A DNA stretch of 64,000 nt from Candidatus Dojkabacteria bacterium UBA2022 (GTDB lineage Bacteria; Patescibacteriota; Dojkabacteria; SC72), in the NCBI GenBank assembly GCA_002335495.1, contig DDBW01000002.1:21149-85148 (forward strand). The letters are read 5' to 3'. Both the position numbers and the translations under genes were made by a program. The notes under the pieces were generated by a model that was given only the letters and a program-made list of their open reading frames with translations, was not told the origin of the DNA and made no database searches. Positions 8,722-17,591 of this stretch are shown in pieces. Each line of letters starts with the position of its first letter. Within the stretch, counting starts at the first letter, position 1.

Positions 8722-9441
8722 CTATAATTTAGATTTATATAAAGCAATTCCAACGGCAATAGAAAGGTTTAAAGAATCAATATCTTTATTATGTTCTATG
8801 TAAACAGGAGTACCGAATTGTTTAGCTTCCTCTGGCAACCCACTCCCCTCGTTACCGAAAACCAATGAGTGAGGATTTTCAAAAGTAACTTCCTCTAATT
8901 TTGTAGCCCCATCAAGCATAAACAAGTAATTCTTTCTATTTGGGAAAACTTTGTAGTAGTCATCTAGAGAATCAAAGTATTCAAAATTAATGGAGAACAG
9001 GGCTCCCATTGCAGATCTTACAATGGTTGGATCGAAAATATCGGCAGCAGGCTTTATTATAGCTAGATCCTTATACCCAAATCCGACCATGGTACGAATA
9101 ATGGTACCAAGATTACCCATATTTCGAGGCTGAGCAAGCACCACATGATTCCTTCCTTCATCTATCTGAGTATCGTACTTCTTAAAAACTCCCATTGCAT
9201 ATGTGTTCTCTTTATATGCAATTTTATCTACAATCCAATCGTTAACTTCATATTTAATCCCCTTCTCTTCGCAAAGAGAAACCACTTCATCAACCCCTTC
9301 GCTTCCAAAACCTTCTTTCTTTAAAACAATCTTAATTACTTTATCGCTATGGTATTTAAGTAGGTCAATAGTTGGATAAGTACCAAAGGTATAGGAGTAT
9401 TCAAAATCCTTTTGATATCTCTTAAGTTTAATATCATTCAT
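8722..9441 (-). CDS. SpoU/TrmH-family RNA 2'-O-methyltransferase
   Basis: Uses S-adenosylmethionine to methylate ribose 2'-OH in rRNA or tRNA. The 239-residue protein carries all three SpoU motifs: N-M-G-N-L-G-x4-R at about 108-117, LVFGNEGSGLP at about 194, and IDSLNLSIAVGIALY near the C-terminus. These form the trefoil-knot cofactor site. The N-terminal 95 residues are a small substrate-binding domain as in RlmB/TrmH. The exact target nucleotide cannot be told. First gene of the minus-strand run; TATAAT five bases upstream supports a leaderless start. Confidence 0.88.
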   Translation of the reverse strand: MNDIKLKRYQKDFEYSYTFGTYPTIDLLKYHSDKVIKIVLKKEGFGSEGVDEVVSLCEEKGIKYEVNDWIVDKIAYKENTYAMGVFKKYDTQIDEGRNHVVLAQPRNMGNLGTIIRTMVGFGYKDLAIIKPAADIFDPTIVRSAMGALFSINFEYFDSLDDYYKVFPNRKNYLFMLDGATKLEEVTFENPHSLVFGNEGSGLPEEAKQFGTPVYIEHNKDIDSLNLSIAVGIALYKSKL

Positions 9442-9446
9442 AGTTA

Positions 9447-9452
9447 ATTATA
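9447..9452 (-). promoter_or_regulatory. -10 element of the SpoU gene
   Basis: TATAAT on the minus strand five bases before the ATG at 9441. Confidence 0.55.
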
Positions 9453-9483
9453 TAACGAAAAGGAAAATATTGCCCAACGAGAA

Positions 9484-10941
9484 TTAGAAGTATTTACTCA
9501 ATATCCTAAACTTCTCTTTCCATGTATATTGCTTCATCACTTTGTTGTATCCACTATCCCCCATCTTCTTAAGAACATCTTTATTATTTAAAAGATACTC
9601 AATCTTTTGAGCCAGGAGGTTGGAGTCATCAAAAGGAAGGGTATATCCATCTTTACCGTTATCAATAACTTCATTAACAGCCTCAATATCACACCCTATT
9701 ACAGCCTTTTTATACAACCATGCCTCAAGATATACAATGCCAAAGGATTCGCTTTTAGAGACCATTACAAAAAGATTACCAGCGTCAAAAAGATCCCACT
9801 TCTCTTGATCAGAAGGCCTTTCTAAAACAATACTATTATTTTTAACAAGCTCCGATTTCTCTTTCCAAAACTCTTCAAAAGCAATAGAGTTATTTCCGGC
9901 CAGAACAAGCTTAAACTTCTTCCCTTTCTCCCATAGAATCTCACTTGCGTTCACCAAGTTATTAACTCCTTTAACGGCCTCACGAGCCCCTACAAAGAAA
10001 ACAATTGGGGTCTCTCTCTCTATCCCGTTATTTTTCCTAAACCTCTCTCCATCACCCACCAATACCTCCTCAGGTTCAACCCCTAATCCAACCTTCACAA
10101 ATTTATTAACATCAATACTCCTATCTGATCTTTTTCTAAAAGGTTTTGTAACAAGATGGGAGAGGAATATTGGTAGAGAAACAAGGGTTATAAATATTTT
10201 GGCTAAATAGAAGAGGATAGTTGGAGTACTGTTGGATATTTTAACCTCTTCTCGCCCTCCTCCCCTTCCAAAGTTGTCATATCCATATTTAACAACATCA
10301 GATGGGGAAACGGCCCCTTTGTATGTATCAAAGAAGTTGATCAGAGAGTTCTTCTCGGCATCAGTCTGTACAAATATTTTATCTGCACGATCATAGAACG
10401 GAAGGACTCTTGGATGAAAGTATTTATCTTCTAAAACATATTTTCCAGTTACATTGCTGTGCGCAAAAGGAGTTATGTATAACTTTGCCCCGGTTCTTTT
10501 GGCTAAGTTCATTCCAACATAGAAGAGGCTATTGTATGGCATGGCAGAAACATGAATTATGTCGTATTTAGGGAGTTTAGAGTACCCCTTTAATAATTGG
10601 GCGTACATACCAATGCACATAGGAGGACTTCCCAAACATTGAAGGTGCCAGCTAGGCATATGCCACATCACATATCTAAATCCCTTGTTTATGAACACGT
10701 TATTAAGAAAGAAAGGACTTGTTTTAAACCTTCTAACATGAACTCCGTTTATGTCCTCTTGTAAAAGTTCAACTTTTCCTCGCTTGGGATACCATAGGGC
10801 ATCTGCTTCTAGAGCATCCGAGGTCCACACATCTACTTCATGACCATTTTTCACACACCACTCTGCGAGTTTCTTTACGTATATTTCAGCTCCCCCATAT
10901 GCTGGAGCATATCTTTGTGTAATAAAAAGAATTTTAGACAT
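9484..10941 (-). CDS. GT4-family glycosyltransferase with a hydrophobic insertion
   Basis: A 485-residue GT-B glycosyltransferase. The N-terminal Rossmann domain starts ILFITQRYAPAYGGAEIYV, the acceptor-side pattern. The C-terminal donor domain has FVGAREAVKGVNNLV and the E-x7-E segment SESFGIVYLEAWLYKKAVIG used for the nucleotide sugar. Between the domains (about residues 225-275) is a long insertion with a hydrophobic stretch (ILFYLAKIFITLVSLPIFL) that could touch or span the membrane. The role is probably surface polysaccharide or glycolipid synthesis. It starts two bases after the pilin-like gene stop, with GGG just before the ATG. Confidence 0.85.
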   Translation of the reverse strand: MSKILFITQRYAPAYGGAEIYVKKLAEWCVKNGHEVDVWTSDALEADALWYPKRGKVELLQEDINGVHVRRFKTSPFFLNNVFINKGFRYVMWHMPSWHLQCLGSPPMCIGMYAQLLKGYSKLPKYDIIHVSAMPYNSLFYVGMNLAKRTGAKLYITPFAHSNVTGKYVLEDKYFHPRVLPFYDRADKIFVQTDAEKNSLINFFDTYKGAVSPSDVVKYGYDNFGRGGGREEVKISNSTPTILFYLAKIFITLVSLPIFLSHLVTKPFRKRSDRSIDVNKFVKVGLGVEPEEVLVGDGERFRKNNGIERETPIVFFVGAREAVKGVNNLVNASEILWEKGKKFKLVLAGNNSIAFEEFWKEKSELVKNNSIVLERPSDQEKWDLFDAGNLFVMVSKSESFGIVYLEAWLYKKAVIGCDIEAVNEVIDNGKDGYTLPFDDSNLLAQKIEYLLNNKDVLKKMGDSGYNKVMKQYTWKEKFRILSKYF

Positions 10942-10943
10942 CC

Positions 10944-11384
10944 CTACTTAATATATTCTAATTTTCTACCTAGTTCTGCATTTGGGGCACATACAGTAAC
11001 TCTTCCTTTGTCACTCTGAACGATATGATATCCTGTGTGTTCTCCGTCTTCTTTAGGATCAACTGGCATGAATTCCATATACTTATCGTTTACCAAAACG
11101 TCGAGGGTAACTTTCCCTTCACACTTATCGCTTTTATGCCGGCATATTTCATACTTAGCATCGGTACAATTATCAGATACAGGGATATTTCGAGGGAGAG
11201 TTCCGCTATTTGCTTTGGCATACTCTGTTATTCCTGCAACAATCTGAGACATATTTTCAATTCTAATGTTGTTCCTTTCATCGGCAAGTCTTCTTCCTGG
11301 ATTTAGAAGGACTGTTGCAACAACGAGAATAAGGAGGGTGGCTCCAAGGAGTATTAAGATAGTTTTTTGAGAGAGCTGTTTCAT
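10944..11384 (-). CDS. Pilin-like single-membrane-span protein
   Basis: A 146-residue protein. A short basic N-terminus (MKQLSQK) is followed by one hydrophobic helix (about 8-30). A polar alpha segment (IENMSQIVAGITEYAKANSG) and a small C-terminal domain with several cysteines come next. This is the layout of type IV pilin-like and pseudopilin proteins in CPR genomes, but there is no clear G-[FY]TLxE peptidase site, so it may be an anchored relative. The ATG at 11384 is preferred over TTG 11390. It is the first gene of a two-gene unit with the GT4 gene. Confidence 0.6.
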   Translation of the reverse strand: MKQLSQKTILILLGATLLILVVATVLLNPGRRLADERNNIRIENMSQIVAGITEYAKANSGTLPRNIPVSDNCTDAKYEICRHKSDKCEGKVTLDVLVNDKYMEFMPVDPKEDGEHTGYHIVQSDKGRVTVCAPNAELGRKLEYIK

Positions 11385-11444
11385 AAACAAAGTCTCAAAT
11401 GTTAATAGTACATTCTACAGATATAGCAGAGGGAGGGCAACAGA

Positions 11445-12080
11445 TTATTTCTCCTTCCTATATTCAATATACGAAAATATAACTAAATATAAGGCTGATA
11501 ATACAAATGGCGCTAGACCGACAAGCATTAAAGGTGATGATAGTAAGCCTACGAGTACAAATATAGCGGAGAATTTAAAAAGCTTTGCAGCGAGTTTATG
11601 TGTACTATTCCACACCCTATCGCTACTTAGCGTCCAAGGTGTTCGAATCCCCATAAACCAATTCATTTTTACGTTCTCCATTGCCAAAGCAATATTATAT
11701 AGGAGACCTGAAAGTCCAAGAGAAAAGTATATATTTACAGGAATTTTTATATCTATATTCCAAAGGAGCATTAAAAGATATAGTCCTAAAAAGAAAACTG
11801 ATATATAGAGGACTAACTTCTCGTAAGAGTTTCTATACTCTTCAAAACTCTCTTTATTTGGATCTACCTTTGGAGCGATTATAAATATTGCGGAAAGAAC
11901 CACAGAGATAATAGGTAGGAGAAATACTCCCCAGAACTTTCCCATAGTGCCATCAACTTCTCCATTTATATTCCAGTGAGAGGAGATAGTGTCAGGAAGA
12001 AATGGGTAGAAAAGAATACCCACCACAAAAGATATAAAAGGTATGAGTAAAAGGTAAAGATCGTTTTTTCTAATTTTCAT
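11445..12080 (-). CDS. SdpI/DUF1648-like membrane protein
   Basis: A 211-residue protein with about six hydrophobic helices. The N-terminal hairpin and PDTISSHWNINGEVDGTMGK match DUF1648. The later block MGIRTPWTLSSDRVWNSTHK matches the SdpI family, named after the Bacillus immunity protein to the SdpC toxin. Many family members have no known toxin partner, and none is visible here, so I do not assign immunity. It lies downstream of tRNA-Ser(CGA) on the same strand. It has no strong close -10: TATAGT is about ten bases before the ATG. Confidence 0.75.
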   Translation of the reverse strand: MKIRKNDLYLLLIPFISFVVGILFYPFLPDTISSHWNINGEVDGTMGKFWGVFLLPIISVVLSAIFIIAPKVDPNKESFEEYRNSYEKLVLYISVFFLGLYLLMLLWNIDIKIPVNIYFSLGLSGLLYNIALAMENVKMNWFMGIRTPWTLSSDRVWNSTHKLAAKLFKFSAIFVLVGLLSSPLMLVGLAPFVLSALYLVIFSYIEYRKEK

Positions 12081-12115
12081 ATCGATTGCGACTATAATTA
12101 AAATAGTATTCGAAA

Positions 12116-12208
12116 TGGCGGAGAGAGAGGGATTCGAACCCTCGATACCCTTTTGGGGTAAACCGCGTTTCGAGTGCGGCGCAATAGACCGGACTATGCG
12201 ATCTCTCC
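12116..12208 (-). tRNA. tRNA-Ser(CGA)
   Basis: Reads UCG. The 93-base gene has a 7-bp acceptor (GGAGAGA with TCTCTCC), discriminator G, encoded CCA, anticodon loop CTCGAAA, a long serine-type variable arm (ACCCCAAAAGGGT) and T-loop GGTTCGAATCC. A TATAAT element lies at 12221-12226, giving a short 5' leader. Confidence 0.95.
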
Positions 12209-12220
12209 ATTACTAGAGAG

Positions 12221-12226
12221 ATTATA
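12221..12226 (-). promoter_or_regulatory. -10 element of tRNA-Ser(CGA)
   Basis: TATAAT on the minus strand, 12 bases before the mature tRNA 5' end. Confidence 0.5.
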
Positions 12227-12259
12227 CCTTCAAAATAGAAATATATGTACTCTATAAAT

Positions 12260-14125
12260 CTATTTTACAAACAGATATCCTGACACATAGTTTATAGATT
12301 CAACCTTCTCTCCTTTTGGATCTAAACTATATCCAATCGAACTAATTACAAATACACTATCACTAGATCTAAGAGTCATAAGCTCCGGGTTCACCGTATA
12401 GTAAGTATTTCCTCCCGCTTCTTTTTCAAGATAAACTCCTTCAAATTTTGGATTATTATAGAAAGGAGTAGTGGAGAAAGAATCACTATCTACATCAATC
12501 TTTGTTACAGTATAAGTATTTCGGAAGAGTTCAAACTCATTACCATCATAGGAATCGTAAGGAATATTATCTATATAGAGGACTGATTTATATCCATCAG
12601 GAAATGGTACAGATGTGGAATCCAAATTAACAGAGACATAGCGCTGTTGAATAATAGGATTTGAATAGTCAGTATCGTTAAAGTAGAGCTCGCTGAAATT
12701 ATAATGACTTAGATAAGTAGAATCCAGAGAAAGAACCTTAGCATAACCAAAAGAATTTATTGTAACCTTATCTAGAACCTCCTCTGACCAATACTCTTTC
12801 AACTCCCCAACTCCGCTATATCCATTTACTAAATTGGTAGCATCCCCCATTAGCATTCCATTCCCTTCCACCTTATTTCTCTCAGCCCTTCCTATCTTTC
12901 CATCAACATAAATTCCTTCTTCTTTTGCAATTTCAATAATTCTAGCAATCTGAGATTTTTCAGCCCAATAGAAAGATGTGAATGGAAGATAGAAGGATGC
13001 AAAAATAACAGATAACAATGCAAATACGATGTATTGCGGCTTGGAGGATTTAGAAAGTAGCAAATACACACTTGTCCCTATAAACCAAAGAATAATAGCC
13101 ATAAGAACAAACCTGTTAACAGTAATTCCATAGGCATCAATTCTCAGATAAAGGGAGTATACCCAGAATAACAATGTTGGGACAGAAAGTGCTGATGTAA
13201 TCCTCGTAAACAATCTCTTGAACTTAGCATCTCCCGAATCATCCTTAACTCCGTAAAAGGTAATAACTCCTGCATAGATCATTCCGTGTAAGGCAATGAT
13301 GATGAATGTAGCTTCGTTTGCAGGCCACTCTTCTCTGAATGGGAAACTGAAAATATATGGATACAAAATTACGACATAAATCGCGATGAGAGGAGTCAAA
13401 ATGTACTTCACTAGAATGGAAAGATACTTTGGAAGATCTATAAGCTCTGTAACTTTTCTAAAATCATATACGTCATGAAGGAAATGAAGAGGTGCAACAA
13501 GGACGTAGCTGAATACCATAATAATAAAATACTGGTTATCAAAGAAGGTAATACTCCAGAAAGTATCCAGAGCTAATAAAGCAAGAGAGAGACCGATGTA
13601 AATGGCAATTGAATATAGGATAGAAACAGACGCTCTAAAAACCGTCGTTATGTAGAAGTTCCACCAATCTCTAGATCCACCGTCTTTGATAAACGGTACA
13701 GAGAAAACAGAAAGGAAAGATACAAGAACCAGAATTAATAATCTATAAACATTACCAGTGAAAGAGGTTGATATATATTCATAGGATTGTATGTTTATTG
13801 TTATTAGAGAAGCAGCAATACTTCCCACCAAGGCTAACACTCCTGCATAGAACAAAACTTTCTTTACAAGGTCTAAATTAAGCTTTTCACTTGTCAATTG
13901 AACCGTTATGGAACTAAATATGAGGGAAACATTTCCCATCAATATTAATCCCAAAAGATAAGTATCTTTCTCATTCGTATAAGATTTGAAATGAGGATGT
14001 TCGATAAGAATACAAAGGCCAATGAACTCAATAATAATCAAAACAGTTGTAACGGGAAACCTACTAAATAAAGCTCTTACACCGCTAATAAAGGAATCTC
14101 TTAAAGTTTGAAGGGATAATTTCAT
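12260..14125 (-). CDS. DUF4153-family polytopic membrane protein
   Basis: A 621-residue protein. About 400 N-terminal residues hold 11-12 hydrophobic helices with the loops typical of DUF4153 (DGGSRDWWNFYITTVFRA and onward). A soluble domain of about 210 residues follows, predicted outside the membrane. It starts with WAEKSQIARIIEIAKEEGIY and has repeated Tyr/Asp/Ser-rich strands. The DUF4153 membrane part with a trailing beta domain is known from many bacteria but has no established function. A 16-base perfect palindrome lies 48 bases before the start codon. Confidence 0.75.
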   Translation of the reverse strand: MKLSLQTLRDSFISGVRALFSRFPVTTVLIIIEFIGLCILIEHPHFKSYTNEKDTYLLGLILMGNVSLIFSSITVQLTSEKLNLDLVKKVLFYAGVLALVGSIAASLITINIQSYEYISTSFTGNVYRLLILVLVSFLSVFSVPFIKDGGSRDWWNFYITTVFRASVSILYSIAIYIGLSLALLALDTFWSITFFDNQYFIIMVFSYVLVAPLHFLHDVYDFRKVTELIDLPKYLSILVKYILTPLIAIYVVILYPYIFSFPFREEWPANEATFIIIALHGMIYAGVITFYGVKDDSGDAKFKRLFTRITSALSVPTLLFWVYSLYLRIDAYGITVNRFVLMAIILWFIGTSVYLLLSKSSKPQYIVFALLSVIFASFYLPFTSFYWAEKSQIARIIEIAKEEGIYVDGKIGRAERNKVEGNGMLMGDATNLVNGYSGVGELKEYWSEEVLDKVTINSFGYAKVLSLDSTYLSHYNFSELYFNDTDYSNPIIQQRYVSVNLDSTSVPFPDGYKSVLYIDNIPYDSYDGNEFELFRNTYTVTKIDVDSDSFSTTPFYNNPKFEGVYLEKEAGGNTYYTVNPELMTLRSSDSVFVISSIGYSLDPKGEKVESINYVSGYLFVK

Positions 14126-14172
14126 TTACTATATAAATAACAACTATTTATTTACATAGTATCACTATTAGG

Positions 14173-14188
14173 CATATTCCGGAATATG
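14173..14188. repeat. 16-base perfect palindrome
   Basis: CATATTCCGGAATATG is a perfect dyad in the 67-base gap between the unknown gene ending at 14193 and the DUF4153 start at 14125. It could be an operator; no T-run follows it, so it is unlikely to be a terminator. Confidence 0.4.
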
Positions 14189-14192
14189 AAAC

Positions 14193-14885
14193 CTACAACT
14201 TTTCAAATGGTATATATTCTCCAAAGTTCATCTGATTCAACCTACTCCATTTTCTCATATCCTTATACTCCAACTTATCAGCTAGTAATACAAACAATGC
14301 TTTTACATCCTTCTCATCCAATAGCATAAGAAGACGACCAGGAAATCTAAGCTTAGTTTCAACCGCTAACATATACTGCCCTTCTCTCTTTGAGAACCAG
14401 AAAGAATCTAAAACCAACCATTCATAAAGACTTCCCATAGATTCAATACCCTTGGTGTTAATCTGATGAGTCACAATAGCTGGAGGAGTAGTACCTAAAA
14501 CATAGAAAAGGAACAATAACGCAATTATAGAAGCCATTAAACCGTAGTGACCAAGAACAGCCAGATACATAATAAAGAGAAGCATAACCCCAGTAATAAT
14601 TAAGAACATCTTAGGATTAAAGGGCTGATTAAACCGCATAGGAGCTTCCCATTCAAACAACTTTATCTTCTGAACAACCTTCTTCTCTACATCCGCCTCG
14701 ACCTTAGCCTCTCCCTTTACAACGCTCTTTCTCTTTAATTCAATCTGCTTTTCTTTTGCCTTTTTAGCAAGTTTCTCAACCTCTTCCTCTCTCTTTCTTA
14801 ATTCAAGCTCCCCAGAAAGAACTTTAGCAATATCACTAAGCTCATCTGCAAGAGAAATTTTCTTCTTTACCTTTGATTTAGCCAT
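14193..14885 (-). CDS. Membrane protein with charged N-terminal coiled coil
   Basis: A 230-residue protein. About residues 1-75 are rich in Lys and Glu with a likely coiled coil (ELELRKREEEVEKLAKKAKE). Two transmembrane helices follow at about 95-135, then a cytosolic C-terminal domain of about 95 residues. I recognise no named family. It lies seven bases after the small membrane protein gene at 14892, in the same minus-strand run as the DUF4153 gene. The complex or pathway is unknown. Confidence 0.6.
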   Translation of the reverse strand: MAKSKVKKKISLADELSDIAKVLSGELELRKREEEVEKLAKKAKEKQIELKRKSVVKGEAKVEADVEKKVVQKIKLFEWEAPMRFNQPFNPKMFLIITGVMLLFIMYLAVLGHYGLMASIIALLFLFYVLGTTPPAIVTHQINTKGIESMGSLYEWLVLDSFWFSKREGQYMLAVETKLRFPGRLLMLLDEKDVKALFVLLADKLEYKDMRKWSRLNQMNFGEYIPFEKL

Positions 14886-14891
14886 GACTAA

Positions 14892-15257
14892 TCATATAAC
14901 AGTTAATAGGATAATAACAAGTAATAGGGCAAGAAAACTCCATGGAAAGATTAAAATACCTAATATATGGAGAATTAGCCCAACTACTAAACTAGAAGCA
15001 ACTATAATCCCCCACTTCAAGGCAATTCCATGATGAGGAAAATCACTCCATCCAAAAGCTAGAAATTTCTGAAGGAGAAAAATAACAAGAGAAATTAGAG
15101 ATTGAACTAAAACAAACAGTAGAATTAAAACGGTAGAAACGTTATAGAGATTAATAGATCCATTTGTAAGAGGAAGGAAATAATCAAGAGATAGCAAATA
15201 TATCAGAAGGGTAACAGAGAAGAGAAAGAGAACTCCTTGTATAAATAAGAATTTCAT
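14892..15257 (-). CDS. Small four-helix membrane protein of unknown function
   Basis: About 121 residues from ATG 15257, almost wholly hydrophobic, with four predicted helices and few charged residues. It has no recognisable motif. It is the promoter-proximal gene of the run 15257-12260, divergent from the response regulator at 15334. TTG 15266 is an alternative start; the ATG has a TATATT hexamer nine bases upstream. Confidence 0.55.
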   Translation of the reverse strand: MKFLFIQGVLFLFSVTLLIYLLSLDYFLPLTNGSINLYNVSTVLILLFVLVQSLISLVIFLLQKFLAFGWSDFPHHGIALKWGIIVASSLVVGLILHILGILIFPWSFLALLLVIILLTVI

Positions 15258-15321
15258 ATGTAACAAAATATAGGTCTTTAAGCTCTTTAACTCTAAGAAT
15301 AATCTAATAAATATAATTTAT

Positions 15322-15327
15322 TATAAC
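15322..15327 (+). promoter_or_regulatory. -10-like element of the response regulator gene
   Basis: TATAAC six bases before the ATG at 15334, the same geometry as the TATAAT leaderless genes in this window. Confidence 0.45.
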
Positions 15328-15333
15328 TATTCT

Positions 15334-15993
15334 ATGAATATTTTAATTATAGAGGATTACCCAACAGTTGCCCAGATAACTAAAAATATACTCAGTACTA
15401 ATAACTTCAATGCAACTGTTAAAAAATCTGAAGAAATAAGTGATCTGGATCTTAAAACGAACCTATACGACATTATAATCGTTGACGTGAATCTACCCAA
15501 AGGAAGAACGATTGAGTACCTAAAGATAGTAAACAAATGCGAAAGAGCCCCATTAGTAATGGGGCTCTCAAGTAAGGCGACATGGAAGGAAAAAGTAGAG
15601 GTTTTAAATATGGGAGCCGATGATGTTATCGATTACCCATATGCAATCGCTGAGCTGCTTGCTCGAATAAACTCGTTACAAAGAAGGCCTAAACAGAAAG
15701 AAAATAAATATCTTAGATATAGAGATTTCAATATAGATACAGACATGAAATATGTAACAAAGGATAATCAGGAAGTGCCTTTAAGAAGACGTGAGTACAC
15801 CCTCCTTGAATATTTAGTAAAAAACAAGAATAGATTAATAAGTAGAAATGAACTTCTCGACAAAGTATGGGATTATAGAAAAATGACAACATCGAATACC
15901 GTAGATGTTCATGTGAAAAGATTGCGAGATAAACTAGCAGACAAAGACGCGATACAAACTGTACATGGGTTTGGGTATGTAGCCAAAGATTAG
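15334..15993 (+). CDS. OmpR/PhoB-family response regulator lacking the conserved receiver Lys
   Basis: A 219-residue two-domain regulator. The receiver has acidic pair E7-D8 and phospho-acceptor D51 (IIIVDVNLP), with Ser79 or Ser80 at the switch Thr/Ser position. The usual Lys before Pro is Tyr101 (VIDYPYAIAEL instead of xTKPF). The C-terminal winged helix (about 125-218) has the RRREYTLLEYLVKN and VDVHVKRLRDKL signatures. No kinase is adjacent; the nearest is the cytosolic histidine kinase at 20454. Its 3' end overlaps convergent dnaN by four bases. Confidence 0.88.
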   Translation: MNILIIEDYPTVAQITKNILSTNNFNATVKKSEEISDLDLKTNLYDIIIVDVNLPKGRTIEYLKIVNKCERAPLVMGLSSKATWKEKVEVLNMGADDVIDYPYAIAELLARINSLQRRPKQKENKYLRYRDFNIDTDMKYVTKDNQEVPLRRREYTLLEYLVKNKNRLISRNELLDKVWDYRKMTTSNTVDVHVKRLRDKLADKDAIQTVHGFGYVAKD

Positions 15994-17117
15994 AGCATCA
16001 TAGGCATAATAAGGTGGATGAAATTATCATCCCCTTTTATCTTGAAGACCCCAGGTTTAACAGATTCAGTACATTCAAGAAGAATCTCTTCGCCATCGAG
16101 ATTATTAAACATATCACCTAAAAATCTAGCACTAAAGGCAATTTTAAGAGACTCACCCTCTAATACTCCCGATAAAACACTTCTGTTACTACCGACCTCT
16201 GACTGAGAAGCAGACAAAGCTACTTCATTTTCAGTAGGATTCAAATCAAGAATAATTTTATTCCCTAAAACACTTCTCGCAATAATATTGGTAACCTTCA
16301 AGGCATTTGAAAACTCATCCTTTCTAGCAACAGCCTGAGTTTTGTAACCAGTAGGGATAATCTGTCGATATTCAGGATATTGACCGTCAATAAGTCTAGA
16401 AACAATATCTACATCTCCAAACCTAAATATAACTTGATTTCTATCCTCCATAATATAGAGATTTATAAGATCTTTAGCATCGAGTCCCATCTCAGAAACA
16501 ACAAAGGCAAGCTCTTGCAAAGCTTTAACAGGAACTAGAAGATTCACATTTTTAACAGACTCTTCTTTTATTTTGATAGTTTGCTTGGAAAGCCTTAAAC
16601 CATCAGCTGCAACAAAAGAAACATTCTTTCCTTCTATTTCGATTCGAACTCCTGTCAAAACAGGTTTAACATCATCAGAAGCCGCAGCAAAGGCAACTCG
16701 CTTAACAGAAGTAAGAAGATCTTCCTGAGAGATTTTAAGAACTGGAGCCTCTTTATCAATAGTTACAACATTAGGGTAATCATCAGAAGGAATAGTATGA
16801 AATTCAGCATTATTATTAACGGTTGAGACAACAACCATATGCTTATCAAAAGTAACATCAACTTTCTCAGAAGGAATACTATTAACAAACTCAGTGAGCT
16901 GTTTAGCTGGGACAGTCACCTTACCCTCTGTCTGGACATCAGCTCCAATCCAAGTATTAATTCCAATTTCTAAATCAGTAGCAGTTAGATGAACCTTTCC
17001 TCCTTTAGCTTCAAATAGGATATTGTTCAAAATAGGAAGTCCTGGTTTTGAGTTCACAACTCTACTAACAATATTCAAGTACTTGGCAAATGTATCCTGA
17101 TTGCATGAGAACTGCAT
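15990..17117 (-). CDS. dnaN: DNA polymerase III subunit beta (sliding clamp)
   Basis: A 375-residue ring-forming clamp that tethers DNA polymerase to DNA. The three repeated clamp domains are visible, starting MQFSCNQDTFAKYLNIVSRV. The central domain contains VAADGLRLSK and the C-terminus ends HLIMPMML, the usual clamp tail. Length matches the family (about 365-380). Located immediately downstream of the dnaA-dnaN intergenic region on the same strand as dnaA. TATACT lies about 29 bases before the ATG, so this gene seems to have a leader. Confidence 0.95.
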   Translation of the reverse strand: MQFSCNQDTFAKYLNIVSRVVNSKPGLPILNNILFEAKGGKVHLTATDLEIGINTWIGADVQTEGKVTVPAKQLTEFVNSIPSEKVDVTFDKHMVVVSTVNNNAEFHTIPSDDYPNVVTIDKEAPVLKISQEDLLTSVKRVAFAAASDDVKPVLTGVRIEIEGKNVSFVAADGLRLSKQTIKIKEESVKNVNLLVPVKALQELAFVVSEMGLDAKDLINLYIMEDRNQVIFRFGDVDIVSRLIDGQYPEYRQIIPTGYKTQAVARKDEFSNALKVTNIIARSVLGNKIILDLNPTENEVALSASQSEVGSNRSVLSGVLEGESLKIAFSARFLGDMFNNLDGEEILLECTESVKPGVFKIKGDDNFIHLIMPMML

Positions 17118-17591
17118 ATCCCTTATCTGCTAAAAATTATTTGGGGCTTTACCTAGTATACAATGAGTACAGGTGTGGGTAAAGGTATTCCTTTATCCTT
17201 TCATTAAACATATCCCCTCTCTCTTCTCTTCTATATATATAAATATAGTCGTTGTAATAGTAGGGAGTATGTATATGTTTATAATCTCTCTCTTATTACC
17301 TACTCTTCCTTTTAAATACTATCTTTTTATTATCTATCTTCTTGTGGATACTTTATTCCTTGTTACAAAAAGATAGGTTGAAATTTCCTTTGATTGTACT
17401 CACTTATTTTTAGCTATCTTTTGTGGATATCTTATGTGAATTGTATATCCTTTTCTGTGTTATGTATGTGGAAAGTTGAATAGGTAGATTTGATTGTTTA
17501 ATGAGCTTTTTACGAAATTTCAATATTTTTAATCGTGGGTAATTCCTTATTTTATCCTGAGGTTTTGTAAAGTTATCCACTCAGTTATCCT
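17118..17591. other. Probable replication origin region between dnaA and dnaN
   Basis: A 474-base gene-free, very AT-rich stretch. It holds DnaA-box-like 9-mers: TGTGGATAC at 17343-17351, TGTGGATAT at 17422-17430, TTATCCACT at 17573-17581 and TTATCCTCT at 17585-17593. Each differs from TTATCCACA (or its complement) at one or two positions. Pyrimidine-rich tracts and ATATATA runs (about 17200-17245) could be the unwinding element. Genes to the left are mostly minus and those to the right plus, as expected for replication leaving from here. The small plus ORF at 17173 is not protein-like. Confidence 0.65.

Noticed and set aside
17173..17376. 67-codon open frame in the dnaA-dnaN gap
   Set aside because: Low-complexity hydrophobic translation of AT-rich, pyrimidine-rich DNA in the probable origin; no start signal.
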